A DNA stretch of 64,000 nucleotides from Vallitalea guaymasensis (lineage in GTDB: Bacteria; Bacillota; Clostridia; Lachnospirales; Vallitaleaceae): contig NZ_CP058561.1 of NCBI RefSeq assembly GCF_018141425.1, forward strand, positions 3,906,001-3,970,000. Reading direction: 5' to 3'. The translations under genes were made by a program, and so were the position numbers. Under the pieces are notes generated by a model. That model was not told the origin of the DNA, ran no database searches, and saw only the letters and a list, made by a program, of their open reading frames with translations. Of this stretch, positions 26,263 to 34,172 are shown in pieces; within the stretch, counting starts at the first letter, position 1, and each line of letters begins with the position of its first letter.

Positions 26263-27077
26263 GTAAAGCTATGAAGATAAAATATAAAGATATTAATTAC
26301 AATGTAGAAGTTGAAGGTGATGGAATACCTATAGTGTTTTTACATGGTTACTCAGAAAATATGAGTACTTTCAGGTATTTGGATTGTACAGGATATAAAA
26401 GAATTTTTATAGATCTCATAGGACATGGGAAAACCCAGTCGCCTAAGGATATGAAATACTATAATGTGAAATATTTAATAAAGGCAATTAACTATATAGT
26501 TAAGTCTATAACTGATACAAAGTATATATTTTATGGTTATTCAATGGGAGGAAGAATGGCTTTAGCATATGCTCTTGAATATCAAGAAGAGTTAAGCCAT
26601 CTTATCTTAGAATCATCTTCTTATGGTATAGAAGACCAATCAATACGTGATAAACGTTATTATAATGATTGTAGGTTAGCTGAAGAGATAAGACATAATG
26701 GAATAGAGTGGTTTGAATCCTATTGGAGTAATATATTGATATTCAAAACTCAAAAGATGTTAGGTGAAGATGCAAGAAATACTATAAAGAAGATTAGACT
26801 CAGCAATAATATAATTGGGTTATCCAACTCACTTATAGGTTTTAGTCAAGGTAGAGTTAACTGCCTTAGAAATGAATTATATAAACTGAATATAGGTGTA
26901 ACATATATAAGTGGTGAAATAGATAAAAAATATACATCTATAGGAGAGGAACTTACTAAGCTGATAAGAAATATAAAACATGTTAGAGTTAAGTCCAGCG
27001 GACATAATGTTCATATGGAAAAAACTCAGTCAATCAATAAGTTATTAAATGAGATTAGACTATCTCATAGTGAATGA
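26256..27077 (+). CDS. menH: SHCHC synthase MenH-like alpha/beta hydrolase
   Basis: This 273-residue alpha/beta-hydrolase has the nucleophile elbow GYSMGG, an acid in ISGEIDKKY and the His in SSGHNVHMEK, plus the oxyanion segment FLHGYSE. MenH eliminates pyruvate from SEPHCHC to give 2-succinyl-6-hydroxy-2,4-cyclohexadiene-1-carboxylate. The start at 26256 overlaps menD by seven bases; an in-frame ATG at 26271 is an alternative. The position between menD and menB is the usual one in menFDHBEC operons, which supports the assignment over a generic hydrolase. A 92-bp gap follows, in which I see no promoter or operator of note. Confidence 0.85.
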   Translation: MLGKAMKIKYKDINYNVEVEGDGIPIVFLHGYSENMSTFRYLDCTGYKRIFIDLIGHGKTQSPKDMKYYNVKYLIKAINYIVKSITDTKYIFYGYSMGGRMALAYALEYQEELSHLILESSSYGIEDQSIRDKRYYNDCRLAEEIRHNGIEWFESYWSNILIFKTQKMLGEDARNTIKKIRLSNNIIGLSNSLIGFSQGRVNCLRNELYKLNIGVTYISGEIDKKYTSIGEELTKLIRNIKHVRVKSSGHNVHMEKTQSINKLLNEIRLSHSE

Positions 27078-27169
27078 AAATTCATAATGGTATTTAACAT
27101 ATTATTTAGAATTTTATAAGGAATCATCAATCATATTAAATATATAAATATAAATAACGGAGGTATTAC

Positions 27170-28012
27170 ATGGATAAGATTAATTGGATAAAAGGAACAA
27201 GAAATTATGAAGATGTCATATACGAAACTCATGAGGGGATTGCTAAGATTACAATAAATAGACCTCACGTGAGAAATGCGTTTAGACCCAAAACTGTAAT
27301 GGAATTAATAGATGCATTTACAATAGCTAGAGAAGACAGCAGCATTGGAGTTATTGTGCTAACTGGAGCTAATCATGGTGAAGGTGAAGAAAAAGAAGCA
27401 TTTTGTTCAGGTGGTGACCAGAAGGTTAGAGGTAACGGAGGTTACGTGGGAGATGACCAAATTCCAAGATTGAATGTTCTAGACTTGCAACATCTAATAA
27501 GGATTATACCAAAGCCAGTAATCGCAATGGTAAATGGTTTTGCTATTGGAGGAGGACATGTTCTTCATATAGTTTGCGATTTGACCATAGCTTCAGAGAA
27601 TGCTAAATTTGGACAAACAGGACCAAAAGTCGGCTCCTTTGATGGAGGATATGGTGCAGGTTATCTTGCTAGAATAGTTGGTCATAAGAAAGCAAGAGAG
27701 ATATGGTATCTGTGCAGACAATACACTGCTAAGGAAGCTTTGGAAATGGGTCTTGTAAATACAGTGGTACCATTTGATCAATTAGAAGATGAAACTGTAA
27801 AATGGGCAAAAGAAATATTGCAGCACTCACCTACTGCCTTAAGGTTCTTAAAATCTTCATTTAATGCTGATACTGATGGTATAGCAGGGTTACAGCAATT
27901 AGCAGGCGATGCAACACTATTGTTCTATACTAGTGAAGAAGGTAAAGAAGGCAGGGATGCTTTCAAAGAAAAGAGAGAACCAGAGTTCGATAAATTTTAT
28001 AAATTCCCTTGA
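27170..28012 (+). CDS. menB: 1,4-dihydroxy-2-naphthoyl-CoA synthase
   Basis: This 280-residue crotonase-fold enzyme performs the intramolecular Claisen (Dieckmann-type) ring closure of o-succinylbenzoyl-CoA to DHNA-CoA. Motifs are specific: [24 protein letters not shown] (oxyanion hole), the conserved [20 protein letters not shown] segment, and the C-terminal [20 protein letters not shown] tail typical of MenB. The SFDGG form, with Gly in place of an acidic residue, is that of the bicarbonate-dependent MenB class. The ribosome site GGAGG stands eight bases before the ATG. This is the step that creates the naphthalene ring. Confidence 0.96.
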   Translation: MDKINWIKGTRNYEDVIYETHEGIAKITINRPHVRNAFRPKTVMELIDAFTIAREDSSIGVIVLTGANHGEGEEKEAFCSGGDQKVRGNGGYVGDDQIPRLNVLDLQHLIRIIPKPVIAMVNGFAIGGGHVLHIVCDLTIASENAKFGQTGPKVGSFDGGYGAGYLARIVGHKKAREIWYLCRQYTAKEALEMGLVNTVVPFDQLEDETVKWAKEILQHSPTALRFLKSSFNADTDGIAGLQQLAGDATLLFYTSEEGKEGRDAFKEKREPEFDKFYKFP

Positions 28013-28023
28013 TGGTGATAATT

Positions 28024-29454
28024 ATGAACCAGCTATATAAGCATAGTCAAACTATGCCAGACAAAAAATTCATTAATTCACTTACCTATAGACAAGTGTA
28101 TACAGAGACAAATAAGCTAACCATAAAATTAAAAAAATATATAGGAGATAATAATAGAGTTGCAATCATATCTAACAATTCAGTGGAATTTGCAATGATG
28201 TTATTAGCCTTGATGAATTTAGAAGTAGAGACCCTACTTCTAAATTCTATGTTAAAAAACAAGGAGATAAAGGAACAAATTGATGAGCTGGATATATCAG
28301 TGATCTTTTCAAGTGACAATAGATACATTTCATTCAAAGAGGTATTCGGTACACAGATTACTGAGCCTTATGAATCAGATATTACCAATGTTCATATTGA
28401 TGGTAATATGAACAAGTATAAAGATGAAAATTATGAGAGTGACAAAGTACTATTTATAATGAATACCAGTGCTACAACTGGCAGGTTCAAGTCCGTTCCC
28501 ATAACAATAAATCAGATAACAAGTCATGTACAAGCTTCAAAAAAATCATTAGGATACTGTCCAGATGATAATTGGCTCTTAGTTCTTCCTATGTTTCATG
28601 TGGGAGGATTGATGGTATTACTTAGAAGTCTGTATAATGGTACAGCTATAACCATTTTAGAAAAATTCGACGAAGATAAGGTCATATATCTAATAAACAA
28701 TAATAAGGTTAATATGGTATCTATGGTACCCACTATGTTAAGAAGGATAATAGATAGGATAGAAAAACATAATCTTAGAGTCATGCTTTTAGGAGGAGAA
28801 TTCATAGAAGATGATTTAATCAACAAATCTGTAAAATTGAATGTTTCTATCTACAAAAGTTATGGTATGACTGAGACCACTAGTCAAGTAGTTAATTTTA
28901 ATGTACTGGATAACTTAGATAAATTAAAATCAGTAGGAAAACCAATGGAACATGTAGATATTAAGATAAATACTGATAAATTTTTGGAACATACAAAAGA
29001 TGGTTACCCAGCAGGAGAAATAACCATAAAATCATCTATGCTTATGAAAGGATATTTAAATAAGGATGGATTATCAGGATATTTTTGTACTGGAGATATT
29101 GGCTATTTTGATGATGATGGATTTTTATATATACTTGATAGAAGATCCAACTTAATTATTTCTGGAGGTGAAAACATATATCCCAAAGAAATAGAAAATA
29201 TCTTATATAATAATCCTCATGTAAATGAGTGCGCTGTCATATCAAAAAGAGATTCCAAATGGGGTTATGTACCAGTACTCTATATTGTCACAGTATTATC
29301 CGAGGATAATATAATAGAATACCTGAAATCACAGTTAGCCAATTATAAAATCCCAAAAGAGATAATTTTTAGAGAGAGTCTACCTAAAAATTCCACAGGG
29401 AAAATAATGAAAAAAGCTTTGAGGAGTTGTGAATATGAAGATAAAGAGAGTTGA
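28024..29454 (+). CDS. menE: o-succinylbenzoate-CoA ligase
   Basis: This ANL-superfamily enzyme activates o-succinylbenzoate as its CoA thioester. The frame opens with TTG 28009 and ATG 28012; I prefer ATG 28024 (NQLYKHSQ) because GGTGAT lies just upstream; the product is 476 residues. Core motifs are YGMTETTSQ, CTGDIGYFDDDGFLYILDRRSN, SGGENIYPKEIE and the C-terminal lysine in NSTGKIMKK. The phosphate-binding loop is unusual: NTSATTGRFK in place of the more common TSGTTGKPK, keeping only the final lysine and the TTG core. It overlaps menC by 20 bp. Assignment rests on order between menB and menC as well as on motifs. Confidence 0.9.
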   Translation: MNQLYKHSQTMPDKKFINSLTYRQVYTETNKLTIKLKKYIGDNNRVAIISNNSVEFAMMLLALMNLEVETLLLNSMLKNKEIKEQIDELDISVIFSSDNRYISFKEVFGTQITEPYESDITNVHIDGNMNKYKDENYESDKVLFIMNTSATTGRFKSVPITINQITSHVQASKKSLGYCPDDNWLLVLPMFHVGGLMVLLRSLYNGTAITILEKFDEDKVIYLINNNKVNMVSMVPTMLRRIIDRIEKHNLRVMLLGGEFIEDDLINKSVKLNVSIYKSYGMTETTSQVVNFNVLDNLDKLKSVGKPMEHVDIKINTDKFLEHTKDGYPAGEITIKSSMLMKGYLNKDGLSGYFCTGDIGYFDDDGFLYILDRRSNLIISGGENIYPKEIENILYNNPHVNECAVISKRDSKWGYVPVLYIVTVLSEDNIIEYLKSQLANYKIPKEIIFRESLPKNSTGKIMKKALRSCEYEDKES

Positions 29455-30544
29455 GCTTTTTAAAATCCATCTTGATATAAAGTTTATATTCACTTCATCC
29501 AAATCAAGTCTTAATAAAAGGGAAACTATTGTAATAAAAATAACGGATTACAATGGAAATCATGGATATGGAGAGGTTGTGGCTTTTAATAAACCCTTTT
29601 ATACAGATGAAACCATCGATAGTTCATTACATATCCTAGAAAATGATTACATAGATAGATTATTGAACCTCCAAATAGATGACCCTTTGGAAATTCACGA
29701 AATCATTGATAATAAGTATCCTATGACTATAGCAGCTATAGAAGCTGCATTAATAGACTTATTTTGCAGAACAAATAATATAAAGGCAATGGATTATCTA
29801 TTTGATAGAGAGGTCTTGAAGGAAAAGATAAAAGGTGGCATAGCACTTGGTGACATGGAATATAAAGCATTATATTATAATATCAAAAAATACTCTAATG
29901 AAGGATATGAGAGATTCAAACTAAAGATAAAACCGAAAACCAGTCTTCCTAAGATAATTAAAATTGTACATGATTTTCCTGAGCTAAGATTTCTATTAGA
30001 TGCCAATAGAAGTTTTACTATAGATGATATAAAAGAACTTAAGATTTATGATTCCATGAACTTTATTTGTATAGAAGAACCAATTGGGTACAAAAAAATG
30101 AAAGAACTTGCTTGGTTACAAAAACAGTTGATAACTCCCATATGTCTAGATGAAAGCATTATGAATACAAAAGGTCTAAAAAAAGCTATTTCACTAAAGG
30201 CAATTAAAATGCTCAATATAAAATGTTCAAGATTAGGGGGGATATATTATACAAAAGAAGCAATCAAGATATGCAGAGCTAAGGGCATACACTTCTGGAT
30301 GGGAAGCATGGTTGAAAGCAGCATAGGAAAGATGATACAAGTTAATCTTGCTTTTTTGCAGGATAATTGTATGGAAGGTGATATATCTTCAACATCTAGA
30401 TATTTTAGTGAAGATCTGATATCTCCACCACTTGAATTTCACAAGAGTTATTATGATTTAAGCAGCAGTATTAGTTTCGGTTATGAAGTGAGTATGGATA
30501 GACTTAAGAAATATACTACGTATTACAATAAGAAGGAGGTATAG
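29435..30544 (+). CDS. menC: o-succinylbenzoate synthase
   Basis: This enolase-superfamily enzyme dehydrates SHCHC to the aromatic o-succinylbenzoate. I start it at ATG 29435, eight bases after GAGGAG; a GTG at 29429 would lie too close to the ribosome site. The product is 369 residues. Catalytic features appear in order: the KxK pair in RFKLKIKP, metal-binding Asp in LLDANRSF, Glu in CIEEPIG, Asp in CLDESIM, and the second catalytic Lys in LNIKCSRLGG. The gene follows menE with overlapping frames. Together with the preceding genes it completes the menFDHBEC set. Confidence 0.93.
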   Translation: MKIKRVELFKIHLDIKFIFTSSKSSLNKRETIVIKITDYNGNHGYGEVVAFNKPFYTDETIDSSLHILENDYIDRLLNLQIDDPLEIHEIIDNKYPMTIAAIEAALIDLFCRTNNIKAMDYLFDREVLKEKIKGGIALGDMEYKALYYNIKKYSNEGYERFKLKIKPKTSLPKIIKIVHDFPELRFLLDANRSFTIDDIKELKIYDSMNFICIEEPIGYKKMKELAWLQKQLITPICLDESIMNTKGLKKAISLKAIKMLNIKCSRLGGIYYTKEAIKICRAKGIHFWMGSMVESSIGKMIQVNLAFLQDNCMEGDISSTSRYFSEDLISPPLEFHKSYYDLSSSISFGYEVSMDRLKKYTTYYNKKEV

Positions 30545-30547
30545 CTT

Positions 30548-30946
30548 TTGAATATTTTACAGGTCATGGATATGAAGAATGTAGTGCTGAAAGATGATTA
30601 TATTGAAGCAAGAATAGATATTACTGATTTTTATGATCAGAGTTATGGTATAGTTCATGGGGGATTGACAATTACTTTTGCTGAGACATTGGCTGGGTTG
30701 GGCTCAAAGAATATTCTTGATGAAGACTACATGGCTGTAGGTCAAAACATAACTGCTAATCATCTTAGACCTAAAAAAATAGGTGGCTTTTTACAGGGGA
30801 TAGGAAGACTGATTCATAGAGGTAAACGAACCCATCTATGGACTATTGAAATAAAAGATGAAAAAAATAAATTGATATCCATAGTAAATGTGACTAATGC
30901 TATAATGGAGTTATATAGTATCAAACTGGAGAAAGGGGAGAAATAG
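30548..30946 (+). CDS. hotdog-fold thioesterase, probable DHNA-CoA hydrolase
   Basis: This 132-residue protein starts at TTG 30548, fixed by AAGGAGGT seven bases upstream. The HGGLTITFAETLAG segment is the active-site helix of PaaI/YdiI-type hotdog thioesterases, with the catalytic Glu after the HGG turn, as in E. coli YdiI (MenI), which hydrolyses DHNA-CoA. Position directly after menC fits release of free 1,4-dihydroxy-2-naphthoate. That matters here because the aryl-AMP ligase of operon 1 needs the free acid and not the CoA ester. The specificity for DHNA-CoA is inferred from context. Confidence 0.82.
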   Translation: MNILQVMDMKNVVLKDDYIEARIDITDFYDQSYGIVHGGLTITFAETLAGLGSKNILDEDYMAVGQNITANHLRPKKIGGFLQGIGRLIHRGKRTHLWTIEIKDEKNKLISIVNVTNAIMELYSIKLEKGEK

Positions 30947-30952
30947 GTAATT

Positions 30953-31705
30953 ATGGAAAGGTATAAGAAATGGTTTCCATTCAAAGATATGGAATCCTTG
31001 AAAGATAAGAAAAAACACAAAGTATTTTGTTTTCATCATGCAGGAGGAAGTGCTTCTACGTATAGACCTTGGATGATGTATGATACTGATATAGATATAT
31101 TATCTATTGAATTACCAGGTAAGGCAACAAGAATGACTGAAGATTATATCTCCAACTACGAAGATTTGATTCCAGAAGTAGCTAAGGCCATAAATGAAGT
31201 ATCCTGCGGACAAGATTATACACTATATGGGCATAGTATGGGAGCAATGATAGCTTTTAAAACTGCCTACATATTACAGAATAAGTATAATAATAAGCCT
31301 TCTTCCTTGATTGTTGCGGGTAGACATGCACCTGTAGATGATATAAAAGACAGGTATCAGACCTACATGGAAGATGATGAATTAGTAAAGGAATTGAAAA
31401 GAAACAACGGAACACCTTCAGAGATTTTGGAAAATGAGGAAATACTGAAAGTTATAATACCTGCCATAAAAAATGATTATAAGTTAAATGAATCCTTAGC
31501 TTACAAAGATGAAGTAGTTGACATTCCTATTATAGCTCATGCAGGAAGAGAGGATTTTGATGCTAATAAGAAACTAATGGAAAGATGGGGACTGGTTACA
31601 ACTGATATGTTTGTAATAAAAGAATTCCAAGGAAGTCATTTCTTTTTGCATGATTTGGGAAAAGAGTATTATGATGAAGTGGTTAATAATGTATTGCTAA
31701 TATGA
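30953..31705 (+). CDS. type II (editing) thioesterase of NRPS systems
   Basis: This 250-residue alpha/beta-hydrolase begins with FCFHHAGGSASTYRPW and carries the nucleophile motif YGHSMGA (Ser) and a late His in GSHFFLHD. This is the standard pattern of external type II thioesterases such as YbtT, PchC and GrsT, which clear misprimed or stalled acyl groups from carrier proteins. It lies six bases after the hotdog gene, so an NRPS housekeeping enzyme is the last gene of the men operon. This is direct genetic evidence that operon 2 serves the assembly line encoded in operon 1. A strong terminator follows. Confidence 0.93.
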   Translation: MERYKKWFPFKDMESLKDKKKHKVFCFHHAGGSASTYRPWMMYDTDIDILSIELPGKATRMTEDYISNYEDLIPEVAKAINEVSCGQDYTLYGHSMGAMIAFKTAYILQNKYNNKPSSLIVAGRHAPVDDIKDRYQTYMEDDELVKELKRNNGTPSEILENEEILKVIIPAIKNDYKLNESLAYKDEVVDIPIIAHAGREDFDANKKLMERWGLVTTDMFVIKEFQGSHFFLHDLGKEYYDEVVNNVLLI

Positions 31706-31751
31706 ATATTTATAAAGAAGGGAACTAGAAAGTGCAATAAATCTAACATAT

Positions 31752-31796
31752 AAAATCAAGGTAATCACTTGGAATAAAAATGATTACCTTGATTTT
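31752..31796 (+). terminator. rho-independent terminator of the aroF-men operon
   Basis: A perfect 16-bp inverted repeat (31752-31767 with 31781-31796) encloses a 13-base loop. It begins 46 bases after the TEII stop, and its 3' arm ends in four T. It closes the metallophore locus. Confidence 0.85.
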
Positions 31797-31860
31797 CAAT
31801 ATATTTTTAAGTTTTATCCACCATTTTGTTGAGTTGGAAATAATGGCAAACTAATATTAG

Positions 31861-31897
31861 GAAAGAGGCTGTAATCGTGAATGATACAGTCTCTTTC
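31861..31897. terminator. second hairpin between convergent genes
   Basis: A 13-bp stem with one G-T pair (31861-31873 with 31885-31897) and an 11-base loop lies just downstream of the minus-strand lipoprotein gene. It probably terminates transcription arriving from the minus strand; the T-richness is modest on both sides. Confidence 0.55.
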
Positions 31898-31918
31898 TTA
31901 TCTTATTGATTTTAATGT

Positions 31919-32458
31919 CTAATCAGTGGTAGTTTCTGTAGTAGGTGGGCGATAAATTCCTTTACAGTATGTTTTATCTCCTCCCCAATCAAACTGAGTT
32001 TTTCGATCGGATTGTTTAATTATTTGTAGCATATCCAGTCCAACATTGTCAGGGTCCTTGGTATCAGTTAAATTGTCAATGTAAAACACTATATATTCAT
32101 CCTCATCAGTGCTGACAAAGTTGAGGGTTTTTAGGTCAATTTCTCTATCGTCTCCATCTTTGGAATCAGAACCTTCTCTAGCACTTTCTATTGATATTAT
32201 TTCACCTTTATAAAAATCCATCAAATATTCTATATCCTCATCAATATTATCAGCTTCTTTTAATGCATTTGAAGAGAACATAGCTTTTAATGTCTCTGAA
32301 TCTTTATTATTTAAGGCTTCTATAATTTCATCAAAACGTGTCTCGGATATTTTAGCATCATCTCTGGAGTATGTTTTATAAAAAAGACTACAGGAGGATA
32401 AGGCTAAAGTAAGTAGTGTGATTATTGTAAATAACAGTAATTTATTTTTATTAATCAT
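31919..32458 (-). CDS. lipoprotein, probably DUF5104-like
   Basis: This 179-residue protein has a lipoprotein signal peptide: positively charged start, hydrophobic run, and lipobox LALSSC with Cys23. The mature part (FDEIIEALNNKDSETLKAMFS, then an acidic, strand-rich region ending in KTYCKGIYRPP) resembles the small DUF5104-type lipoproteins of Clostridia; this is recognition by eye, not a search. The gene overlaps the stop of the upstream 487-residue protein by eight bases, so the two are made together. It should be anchored on the outer face of the cell membrane. A role as partner or immunity protein for its neighbour is possible but unproven. Confidence 0.75.
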   Translation of the reverse strand: MINKNKLLLFTIITLLTLALSSCSLFYKTYSRDDAKISETRFDEIIEALNNKDSETLKAMFSSNALKEADNIDEDIEYLMDFYKGEIISIESAREGSDSKDGDDREIDLKTLNFVSTDEDEYIVFYIDNLTDTKDPDNVGLDMLQIIKQSDRKTQFDWGGDKTYCKGIYRPPTTETTTD

Positions 32459-33914
32459 TTTTTCTCCTTTCTAATGGTTTTGCTTCCCATTTACATTCTG
32501 CTCGCATAGAGTCTTCATAAAATGTCCACATAGAATTATCTTGATATATATCATAAAAACTTTTCCACATCTCTGGATTATCTGAAAAATTTATTGTTGC
32601 TTTAACCGTAAGATCATTAGCTTTTATATTTTGAATATCAGGATTGAATCCAGTTATCCACCAGTTATTTTCTTCAGGGTCCCAATCAAAAATTTCATTA
32701 TTATCACTATCTTCTAGTGACAAAGTCATAGGTAGGGCCAAATCTTTATCTATTAACCAATGAGGTCCACCACCATAATATATTCCTACTTCAGCACCTG
32801 CACCAAGGTTAAGATAATCACCTTTCCAAAACCATAATCTATATTTTTCATTATTATTATCACAGGTGAAATCAAAAATTTTTGTATCCATACTTGTAGC
32901 ACAATCAAAAACATAGTCATAGATAGCATTATATCCTACATATTTTTGACTTTGTAATAATGCATCCTGTTTAGCATGGTATATCCCATCTTTTCTTTCA
33001 AACCCTGCTAAATCAAAGGCTTCTGGAAACCACCCATTCTGTGTAGCGTAAGTAAAAGCTTGATAAGGTATTGAATATGGATAAGTATCTTTGAAAAAAT
33101 ATACTGTTTCCCTAGTAACATCAGGAATATGGTCTAATACACTAACTGCATTCTCTACCTTAGTCAATATCCAATCTGGAGGTTTGACGGTATAATCATC
33201 AAAGAAAGCTGGAAGATCATTAAAGTAGTCGTATATATTGAGGCTTAGAGCATCAATAGAATTCGTAATTAGACCATTATCTTTTAGGTCATCAAACCCA
33301 ATCATACGTAGAGCTTGAAAAGTAGCTTTATCCACTATACCTGTTACATCAATGTTTATTCCTTTTTCGCTAATATATTGTTGTATTTGTTTAATTCTAT
33401 CTACAAAGTATGATTCATAATCGTCTATGCTATGGCCAAGCCATTTAAAAGTAGGTTGATTGATAATACGAATACCGTTATTATCAAAGAAATCTTTTAA
33501 ATGTTTTATGCTGCTTGTTAATTGATTGCAAATATCTTTAAACCATTTATGTAAAATACTGAAACCAGATATAGCATCTTCCTTGGAGTGTTTTGTTCCT
33601 GTACCAACTGAGTCAGTGTTTATTTCTAATAATCCATTCAGAAGATTTTGTATTTGCTTCTCACCATGACTATATTCAGTTATTGCTTCATTAATAATCT
33701 TACTTGTGTTGTAAGTATGTTCAATAAGATTTTGAAATTCATTCAGTAAAGAATTAAGCTCATTATTTATATTATCTCTTCTAACAATGTCGGTGTCAAT
33801 AGAATTGCTAATTATTTTGAATTTATTAAATATATAGTCTGCTCTTTCAGCTATTTTTATTATGTCATCTTCTTTTTTGGATAAATCCTTTAAATTATAT
33901 TTTGTGTTTCCCAT
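32451..33914 (-). CDS. large protein with helical N-terminus and DUF4474-like C-terminus
   Basis: This 487-residue protein has no signal peptide. Residues 1-130 are predicted helical coiled-coil, rather like the N-termini of WXG/LXG-type exported proteins. Around residues 195-215 lies DVTGIVDKATFQALRMIGF, like the last helices of a peptidoglycan-binding type 1 domain. The C-terminal half (from about 300) includes GAGAEVGIYYGGGPHWLID and DLALPMTLSLED, which I recognise as DUF4474, a domain of unknown function common in Clostridia. An AAGGAG site precedes the ATG. It forms a two-gene operon with the lipoprotein gene. Its function is not known. Confidence 0.7.
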   Translation of the reverse strand: MGNTKYNLKDLSKKEDDIIKIAERADYIFNKFKIISNSIDTDIVRRDNINNELNSLLNEFQNLIEHTYNTSKIINEAITEYSHGEKQIQNLLNGLLEINTDSVGTGTKHSKEDAISGFSILHKWFKDICNQLTSSIKHLKDFFDNNGIRIINQPTFKWLGHSIDDYESYFVDRIKQIQQYISEKGINIDVTGIVDKATFQALRMIGFDDLKDNGLITNSIDALSLNIYDYFNDLPAFFDDYTVKPPDWILTKVENAVSVLDHIPDVTRETVYFFKDTYPYSIPYQAFTYATQNGWFPEAFDLAGFERKDGIYHAKQDALLQSQKYVGYNAIYDYVFDCATSMDTKIFDFTCDNNNEKYRLWFWKGDYLNLGAGAEVGIYYGGGPHWLIDKDLALPMTLSLEDSDNNEIFDWDPEENNWWITGFNPDIQNIKANDLTVKATINFSDNPEMWKSFYDIYQDNSMWTFYEDSMRAECKWEAKPLERRKND

Positions 33915-34093
33915 AATTAGCTCCTTTCATTTTTAAAACATTATATACACATAATTAAAAAAATTTCAACAAATCCTGACGAACGACATGATTTAAAGGA
34001 TAGAATGCATAATTAATAACATATTATAGGTATGTAGTTAGTGATGAATGGAGTAATTTTTGTGGTAATTATAGTTAATGATCAATTATCATA

Positions 34094-34122
34094 TTGACAA
34101 ATTGGGCATAAATTAGTATTAT
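34094..34122 (+). promoter_or_regulatory. sigma-A promoter of the nag operon regulator
   Basis: TTGACA (34094-34099), a 17-bp spacer and TATTAT (34117-34122) precede the ROK regulator gene by about 50 bases. It is the only strong plus-strand promoter visible in the divergent region 33915-34172. Confidence 0.75.
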
Positions 34123-34129
34123 AATAATA

Positions 34130-34146
34130 AGTAAATAAACTTTACT
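34130..34146 (+). promoter_or_regulatory. candidate ROK/NagC operator at the transcription start
   Basis: AGTAAA (34130-34135), five bases, then TTTACT (34141-34146) form a perfect 6-bp inverted repeat placed at about +1 to +20 of the promoter above. An operator here would allow autorepression by the ROK protein encoded just downstream. The pairing of site and regulator is inferred from position. Confidence 0.45.
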
Positions 34147-34172
34147 AACTATATATAACAAGGAGATTATTT

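Noticed and set aside
22408-31705. Ordinary respiratory menaquinone operon that merely sits beside the NRPS genes
   Set aside because: Fur box, DAHP synthase at the head, NRPS type II thioesterase at the tail and absence of menA/menG all point to service of the NRPS. It cannot be fully excluded without the rest of the genome.
34078-34094. ATGAT/ATCAT inverted repeat near the ROK promoter as a second Fur box
   Set aside because: Only five-base arms agree and the centre does not fit 7-1-7; no iron gene is linked.
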